From Phialocephala subalpina (taxonomy: Eukaryota; Ascomycota; Leotiomycetes; Helotiales; Mollisiaceae), in assembly GCA_900073065.1 (NCBI GenBank), contig FJOG01000004.1, forward strand, positions 672,985-736,984: 64,000 nt of DNA. The letters are read 5' to 3'. The notes beneath the pieces are model-generated. The model did no database searches. It saw only the letters and a program-made list of their open reading frames with translations, and was not told where the DNA came from. The translations under genes and the position numbers were made by a program. Shown in pieces: positions 57,433 through 64,000 of this stretch (position 1 is its first letter; each line of letters opens with the position of its first letter).

Positions 57433-60205
57433 GACGCGGAGTTGCAGCTCGTTAGGTATCCTCGAAGTTCTTAGGGTTATTCGCTGTACTGGTTGACGCA
57501 GGCGCCGTTGTACATGTTGCCGCAGGCATCATGGTCATCTTGTCGATGTGGTGTGCAAGAGAACATGATGCCGGGGACACCAGGGGGATGCGCTGGAGTT
57601 ATTGATGGCAGATTCTTTCTGTTATTTATGGTTGACGCTAGCGTGAACTTGCTCTCGCATCCAGTCATCCAGTGGGGCAAAGTTTCGGCAGAACCATGGC
57701 GATGGTAACAGCGGTAAGACATGGTGACTGTGATCTGAAGTTACTCAAGAGTGTATATAATGAGGTCCGACATCATTTCGAGGGCCACTACCTCTTTAAA
57801 CCGAATATTGCATCTCAGCAGATGAGCAGACGAATACCATATCTCACTACCAAAAGTCGCACGGCAGCATGAGAGCTGCCAGTACCCAATGGCCCTGCAT
57901 TTTACATCTTATTGATGGAGTCTCATTGTTCCTTCCATGGCGCATGATGCCAGTCGCGACAAACAGATTGTTAAGAATAGCAAATATCTGCTAAGCCTGG
58001 AAGATACGAGACTGCAAATAAAGCAAGGATACTATGCTGCTTAGCTCTTGAGATGCACCTCGCCCATGAGGCGGAGGCAGTGACAGGGCAGTCCTCCTCC
58101 TCGATATAGTCACGTGATAACGATCACGTCCCAAACTGTTGAGAAGCAACACAGACGGGAGGTGGGATGGAAGAGAAGGATTCATAACAGAGTCGCCAAA
58201 AGGAGATTAATTTCTCTGTCTCTCAAAATTCCCCTCCTGGGTACGTGAGATTGTGAACTAGCACAACACGGACATGCATAGCGAGCATTTACCATCTACC
58301 TGCAGCAAAATTGGAATAACAACTTAAAAAAGACAAAGCAAATATTCTCAGACAGCCCAATGGCATTGTCAGAGATTTGAGAATGCTTGCCAAAATATGC
58401 TATTAGCTCAAGCCTTTCCTCAAGTAATAGCTAGCCTCTACTAGAGGAGCAGAGGAGCACTCCGAAACATTCAGCTGTTGTCACCTCCATTTGCTGACTC
58501 GGAGATCTGCACACAAAAGGCATGCTGCCAATATCTGCTACAGAGCCACCATTGATATAGTGAAGCAGAGAATGGAGGACAAACTTAGTACGAACTACCC
58601 ATTGACCAGCCACTGCTGGCTGCTTGTCCATCACTCGAGAGGGCGGTCACATCATCCGTACCGAGACATCTTGAGCATGCTGCCGTCTCCGATCTCGTAC
58701 AGAGACAGAAGTAGGTATCGTTGAAGGGGTTGTTGATCGTGGTGTTCGCGCTCTCTCTGTTGTGTTGGATTGTAAAGAAATCTACGAGATGTCGTTGATC
58801 GGGAGAATCATGTTCCGAGCCGCCAAAACGTGAACTTCCCGATCAAATACAACCACTTTTCTATTTTTATGAGCGTCAAGAGCCAGCAAGGCTATCGCGA
58901 GGCGTCTCGTGGTACCTGGGAGGCACCTTGGGCACGGCGTCTGGTCTCTGCTCCAGCCTTCAGCCTTCGAGCAAAAGCAGCTCAACATTATGCTTCACGA
59001 CGCAGACTCGAAGCTCTAAAACACTCTCTTGAGTTGGACATCTGTGTTACATGACAGATCAAGGGACTTTGATCTGCAAGATAAGTTGCAAACCCTCTCT
59101 TTTGTCATCGCAGTTCAGGGCCGCAGATAGGGTATCTACTCGGTACAGTTTGCCGCACCGTAAGCTTTGCAGGAAAATAACCTGTCATCTACTATTATCA
59201 ATTGATTGGCGCTGACTCCATAGTTACAGACTACCTTACAACAATGCACCTCTCTTTGTGGAAGTCCTCGGTATACAGATCCTATTGCTTACATAACGAA
59301 GCCCTGTCGGGCATTCTGGAAGTGGATATACCGAACTATCGACCCCACCTCTACGGTTCTACACAAGGCATATAAGAAAGTACTGGACTGATGCCTGACA
59401 AGCTTGGCGTTTTATGGCAGAACCTCTATCGCTTCTGGAGGCCCACTGAAGGATAGACATTGTTCAAGTCTTCTGGGACGCGATCTTGTTGCTTGAAAGG
59501 CCCCTCACCACACTCAACGCAGGCCCCCACGGAACAGATACTAGGACGGAGATAAATCGAGTTGTGCCCTGGGATCTACAGTAGCTTCAGGAGGGCCTCG
59601 GAGCTTTTCGCAGGCCCTCCGTTCAAGAATCAAAATTCCCTATCGTTACACACACGATCACACATACTAGTTTCCAGACCCCACAGCTTTCGAATACATA
59701 TGCGAGGTAGAAGGGGGTTGATAGGGGCCTAAGATCACTTTCTGCACTAAGATGCGCTGCCGTCTCCAATCGAGAAGAGCTCATTTGGAGCCATGTTGTG
59801 AATAATTGACCCGAAGGCTCACCGAGCAAGTAGCTCAGAGCAATATTCCAATAATGGTTTCATTTGTTCCACAAAGGAATCATCGAGATGCGGTTCGCTC
59901 AGGTGTTCCTAAATTCTTCAACTGGAATGTTCCTCCAAGGCAAGATAGTTTGATTTACCCACAGTTCACATTTCTTTCTTTTATCTCTTTTCCTACCTTG
60001 CAAACATCCTCTATTGGCTTTTCATTCGAAATATTCATTTGCTTTGTGGTAGCCGTCATGCAACAAACCGAGGTCTCAAGGATAATCGCGTGCGCAAGAC
60101 CCGAAAACAGAGCACTCTTACGCACATTCCACAAAAGAGTCAGATCTCTCCTATCTTCCCAACTTGACCTGAACTTTTCTTCCTGATATTTTATTCATCT
60201 CAGCC
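57433..60205. other. 2.8 kb region with no supported gene
   Basis: A minus-strand 81-codon frame (57477-57722) with several cysteines is possible as a small gene or an exon of the 2EXR-like gene. A plus frame at 59806-60186 has one hydrophobic stretch but no recognised domain. The remainder shows only short frames. Confidence 0.4.
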
Positions 60206-61453
60206 ATGATGGCCTCTGTACTCTCAAATCCGCTTTATCAGCAGCTACCAAGGCAATTCGAGGAGGAACAAAAATGGCTAGACCAGGAGTTGAAGCAAAA
60301 GAATGACGAATTAGACGAGGCGCGAAAGAGCTGGAAAAGGGCAGCCAGCGCACTCAACAAGCTCCAAGTGAATGTTGGCCAAAGGTTCTACAAGATGACA
60401 GACGACTACCTTATTGAAAGGGCCAGCAAATTGGGATACGATATCCGCAACTTTACCTTTCAATATCTCGATGACGGGCTAAGTCATGCGGTGGCGACCA
60501 AGAAGACGAAATATCTTGACTTGTATATGCATCCGACAACTCCGGGAATCAATACGTATGAGACTCTACTTCGGTCTAGGAGGAGACGCCTCAGTGTCGT
60601 TCAGGCTTTCATTTGGCGAGTCTTGGTAGGAGAAGTAGTCGATCAGTTTCGATGGCTGGGAAAGCCTCAGGTGATATGTGGGGTCTGGCTCAGACCTCAA
60701 ACCAAGTAGGTTTTTTTCTCTTCATGCCCAACTCCAATACAGCGGAGCTAAAGGACTAATTCTCTGTCTCCAGAATCACCTTCCACATATATCATTTCCG
60801 ACTCGGAAGCAGAACGCAAATTCCAGAGATGGAGGGCCACCACAGTTGACTTGATCTTGGAGAAGATGGACTTAAAGGAAGGCGGCGACGCATACAAGAA
60901 ACTCGAACAACAGAAACAATCGATAGCAGACCAACTTCGCGAAATAATCGATCCGTTCTTGAGCAAGAAGGCCAACAGTTACGAGGAGCAACTTCTGGAA
61001 ATCATCGCTAGGGCAGTCGACTTGGTTACGGGAGTTAGCAGACAAGCCGCGGGAGTTTCATAGGTCGTCGAAGATGGAAACTTCTACCTATCTACCATGG
61101 AATTGCACGGAGTAGAGGCGGCCATACCAGACAAGCAAAAAGCCGAGTTGATTGTTGCCCTTGGGCTGAAGAAGAGGGGCAAGTCCAGTGGTGAAGATTT
61201 CAACGTAGAGGATCTGCTGCTGCTGACGGAAGTATTGGCAGGGATAGATGCGTTTTGCTTGAGCGTTTTGGAATTTATAAAAGCACAATTACTTCGACTT
61301 AGTATATTGCCTTTCTACCAATCCTCGGCTTGGCTAGGATACATTCCGTACCCAAGTCAAGTCAGAAATTGCTGGAGCTTTAAGCAGAAGTTGTTGCAGG
61401 GGATGTGTAGAAGCGAGCGAGCCCCTTTCCTTTGGAGAAGAAGCGAGGGGTAA
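60206..61453 (+). pseudogene. coiled-coil protein of unknown function, probably interrupted
   Basis: From MMASVLSNPLYQQL (60206) one reading frame carries a strong heptad-like helix, EEEQKWLDQELKQKNDELDE. It runs to TAG at 60707-60709 and reopens in the same frame from about 60776 (YIISDSEAERKFQRW; KKLEQQKQSIADQLREI). It stops again at TAG 61061-61063 and continues open to 61453 (VEAAIPDKQKAELIVALGL). An intron-like segment (gtaggt at 60706, ctccag at 60773) would remove the first stop, but its 68 nt leaves the wrong frame. The locus is therefore frameshifted, or its exons end differently from my reading. No family recognised. Confidence 0.45.
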
Positions 61454-61575
61454 ATTACCCCGCTATTATCAGCATTTTCAAAACTCATTAACTGGACTAG
61501 ACAACCAGAGGTTGTTCTGAAAGATACCTGTACGATCATGTATTTTCAAGCTCCTATGCTTTGATCGATCGCTAC

Positions 61576-63472
61576 CTACGCTTTTGCTAATTCAACTTTT
61601 GGCGCTCTCAGGTCATATCCATTCACCTTCCCGTGACTCTTCACCTCTACCTTCTCCTCTTTCGCATACGGTGGATCCTCAACATAAACATCATACTTAT
61701 ACCCACTTCCCGTATGATCATCCCTCAACTCCCTCTGACCCTCCCCATAAACCTTCTCCCTAGCAGTCAGTCCGTCTTTCACCTCCCCAACCTGCGGATA
61801 TATTCCCCGCCTCCTCAACTCCGGCACCAACAAATCAACCACATCCTCAAACGTCCCCGGAGTCGTCACATACCCTAAATTAAACCCATCAACATCCGCC
61901 TCCCTCACCCATCTCTCCAATTCATCAGCTACCGTCTCCGGACTCCCAACACCTACCGGTCCAAGACCACCAATACTCGCTTTCTCAGCCACTACTTCAG
62001 GTGTCCATTTCGGAACAGCTTTACTCGTCGTCGTAAACTGTTGCAACGTACTAGTCACCTTATTCGCTTCCAAGCTATCCTCAGGCGTGATTTCCTTCCC
62101 CATCGGAAGTTTTGAAATATCGATTCCGGTCCAACCGCTAAACAAGACTAGTCCGCCGATTGTCGAGGCATATTTTTTGATCTCTTCGAGTTTCTCGTAG
62201 GCTTCGGCATCGGTACGTCCAAGGATTGGGGTGAATGTGCAGAAGAACTTTAGGGATTTGGGATCTCGGCCCTCGAGGGCGGCGAGGCGGCGGATGTTGG
62301 CTATTTTCGGGGCGAGGACTGCGGGGTCGTGGCCTGTTACGAAGATTGCTTCTGCGTGTTTGGCTGCGAATGCTGATCCGGCTCTGTGGTTGTGAGTTAG
62401 TACCAATTTTCAGAGGAGAGAAGGGAGAGAGATACGGAGAAGTTCCAGCTTGGAAAAGAAAGGGTGTTCGTTGAGGTGAGGGGTCAACGATGTGGCGAGA
62501 CTCTAAGTTGTAGAATTCTCCATGATGATTGATTTGTCGCACCAGGTCCGGATCGATGTACGCATCGTTCTCGACGTCTTTGATGATCGCATCTTTACTC
62601 CAGGATCCTTCCCAGAGCTTGTACAGGAGTCGCAGGTATTCGTCGGCTTGGAGATATCGCTTGTCGTGCTCGATGGGAGTGTCGATACCGATTGCCTTGA
62701 ATGCGCTCTTCTTCCACGAGGTGACGATGTTCCTTGTTCGATTATCAGCATGGCTTCATCAAATACTCAAGGAACCTATCATGACTTACCATCCTATTCG
62801 GCCTCCCGTGAGGTGATCGAGGGTGGAGAAACGTTTGGCGAGAAGAAAAGGGGGCTCGAAAGATGTGCTCGCGGTGATCCCAAAAGCAAGATTCTTCGTC
62901 ACTTTAATTGTCAGTATCTCTCCTTCTCAATCTAGGACGTCTGTGTTACCGGCAGCCATTGCACTGATTGGCTAGAACACCAGTTAGAAAATTGTTTCCA
63001 TTCCGGCAAGTGTCTCCAGTGTCTCTCCTCCCAGATCAGGACTCACAATTGTAGGATCCGTTACGGGCCATTGCGCTGCACGCCGTATGCAATTATCCAG
63101 ACTTCCCTCATATGTATCATATCCGCCATATGTGTCGGCGAGAAACAAAGCATTGATATTTCCTCGTTCAAGAATTTTGGCAAGGTCAATCCAGTATTGG
63201 AGGCCTCGCTTCTCTGCCGAGCGATCCTTCGGATTCTTTTCCCAACGTCAGCTCCTTTCTCACTTCATCTCTTCGACCATAACTTTGAAGATGCATCGTA
63301 CCTTCCATTGCCCTGGACTCAAGTGACCCACGGTTGACATGTCAAAGGCATTGAGCAGGATTTGCTTCTTCGTGTGTCCATTTTCCGTTGCGGCATTTGC
63401 CACCGTCGTCAATTGGTGTCGCTTTGCTGGCGACGCGGTCGCGTTCGTCTTGCGTCGTTTCGTTCCTGCCAT
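61576..63472 (-). CDS. FMN-dependent luciferase-like monooxygenase (NtaA/SnaA/DszA family)
   Basis: Six exons can be joined in frame from MAGTKRRKTNATASPAKR (ATG at 63472) to KVELAKA and the stop at 61576. Family blocks in order: ILLNAFDMSTVGHLSPGQW, YWIDLAKILERGNINALFLAD, PISAMAAVTKNLAFGITAS, HLTGGRIGWNIVTSW, RTPFLFQAGTSPAGSAFAAKHAEAIF and ADELERWVREADVDGFNLG. These define the bacterial-luciferase fold group that uses FMNH2 from a separate reductase to oxidise organosulfur, aminopolycarboxylate or similar substrates. The exon giving PISAMAA is only 22 nt (62950-62971). The gene appears intact. A basic N-terminal extension (TKRRKTNATASPAKR) is extra to bacterial members and may be a targeting signal. 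The substrate is unknown. Confidence 0.9.
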
Positions 63473-64000
63473 TTTTGACGATTATCTTTCAATTGGAAAG
63501 CTCAATTGATTCTCGAGGCTCGAGAAGTCTCGATTTTTCAGCCTCGTCTGGCACGTCTCCTCGTGAATATGCAGGTTGGCCGACATCTCGCACGCAATTG
63601 ACTTCCTCATCGCGTCATCCGCGCCATGCAGCAACATCAACGAGTGCCCGCATCTCATCTTCTTCGTTCATCCCACTTTTGTTCCTGTAAATGTTTACAT
63701 ATTCGAGGCTTTCTTGCCCGACACGGAGCTTGAGAGCGCTTGGGGAGCTTTGGTGGGGATTCATGCAGCTGGAGATGTCGTTCAGCGAGGGGTCAATTGC
63801 GTGCTCACGATTATCAGGAAACGCGTCAAAATTCACAGAAAGCCAAGGATGGCTACATCCGATATGGCAGAACTGGTTCCGGTCCCAGTAGTGCGGTTGT
63901 TGGGTCTTTTTCGAATTTTTATATTGTGATTATTATCTCACTTGAAAGTCTCGACTCGATCAGCGGAAGGTTTCCTTCTCATCCCAAGTCAATTGGAGGG
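63473..64000. other. upstream region of the monooxygenase gene, no gene seen
   Basis: 528 bases to the window edge holding the monooxygenase promoter; only short anonymous frames. Confidence 0.45.

Noticed and set aside
1..64000. tRNA, rRNA, CRISPR arrays, insertion sequences, operons, ribosome binding sites
   Set aside because: I saw none; the gene structure is eukaryotic, so bacterial signals were not expected.

Overview
The window is nuclear DNA of a filamentous ascomycete. Genes are monocistronic and sit on both strands. They carry short GT-AG introns of about 46-170 nt, and the gene families are typical of Pezizomycotina: HET, Zn2Cys6, RTA1, WSC-glyoxal oxidase, 2EXR-like, LaeA-like methyltransferase and Byr4. 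A leotiomycete is my best guess, but that rests on general gene content only. I saw no prokaryotic features, tRNA, rRNA or CRISPR array.

Layout: 1-4935 holds three consecutive broken genes: a type-B carboxylesterase, an UNC93-like transporter and an M20 carbamoylase-type hydrolase. They are followed by an intact Zn2Cys6 regulator (5023-6447) and an RTA1-like membrane protein (7141-8060). After about 3 kb without a convincing gene, including an AT-rich island near 9.74-10.03 kb, comes the most unusual block (11.2-18.3 kb): four RNase H-fold paralogues surrounding a 720-residue GIY-YIG/T5orf172-type protein. The paralogues range from a complete acidic active site to almost none. A fifth, very divergent RNase H-fold gene lies at 40.6-42.2 kb.

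The middle holds cell-surface functions: a GT2 polysaccharide synthase with 18 predicted exons including one of 6 nt (19449-23241), a membrane-anchored GH16 glucanase (25214-26973) and a glyoxal oxidase with four WSC domains (28870-32823). A HET-domain gene, an F-box-like gene and a dead LaeA-like methyltransferase follow. The right part has housekeeping genes: XRCC4 and byr4, divergently transcribed, then a conserved-looking unknown gene. Next are three C2H2 zinc-finger genes (two frameshifted), a multi-pass membrane protein, a 2EXR-like gene, a broken coiled-coil gene and a six-exon flavin-dependent luciferase-like monooxygenase (61576-63472).

Nonsense changes and frameshifts are unusually frequent. 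At least eight loci look damaged, several in ways compatible with C-to-T mutation, so the window mixes conserved genes with decaying accessory genes. All exon boundaries were read by eye from splice consensus and reading frame.
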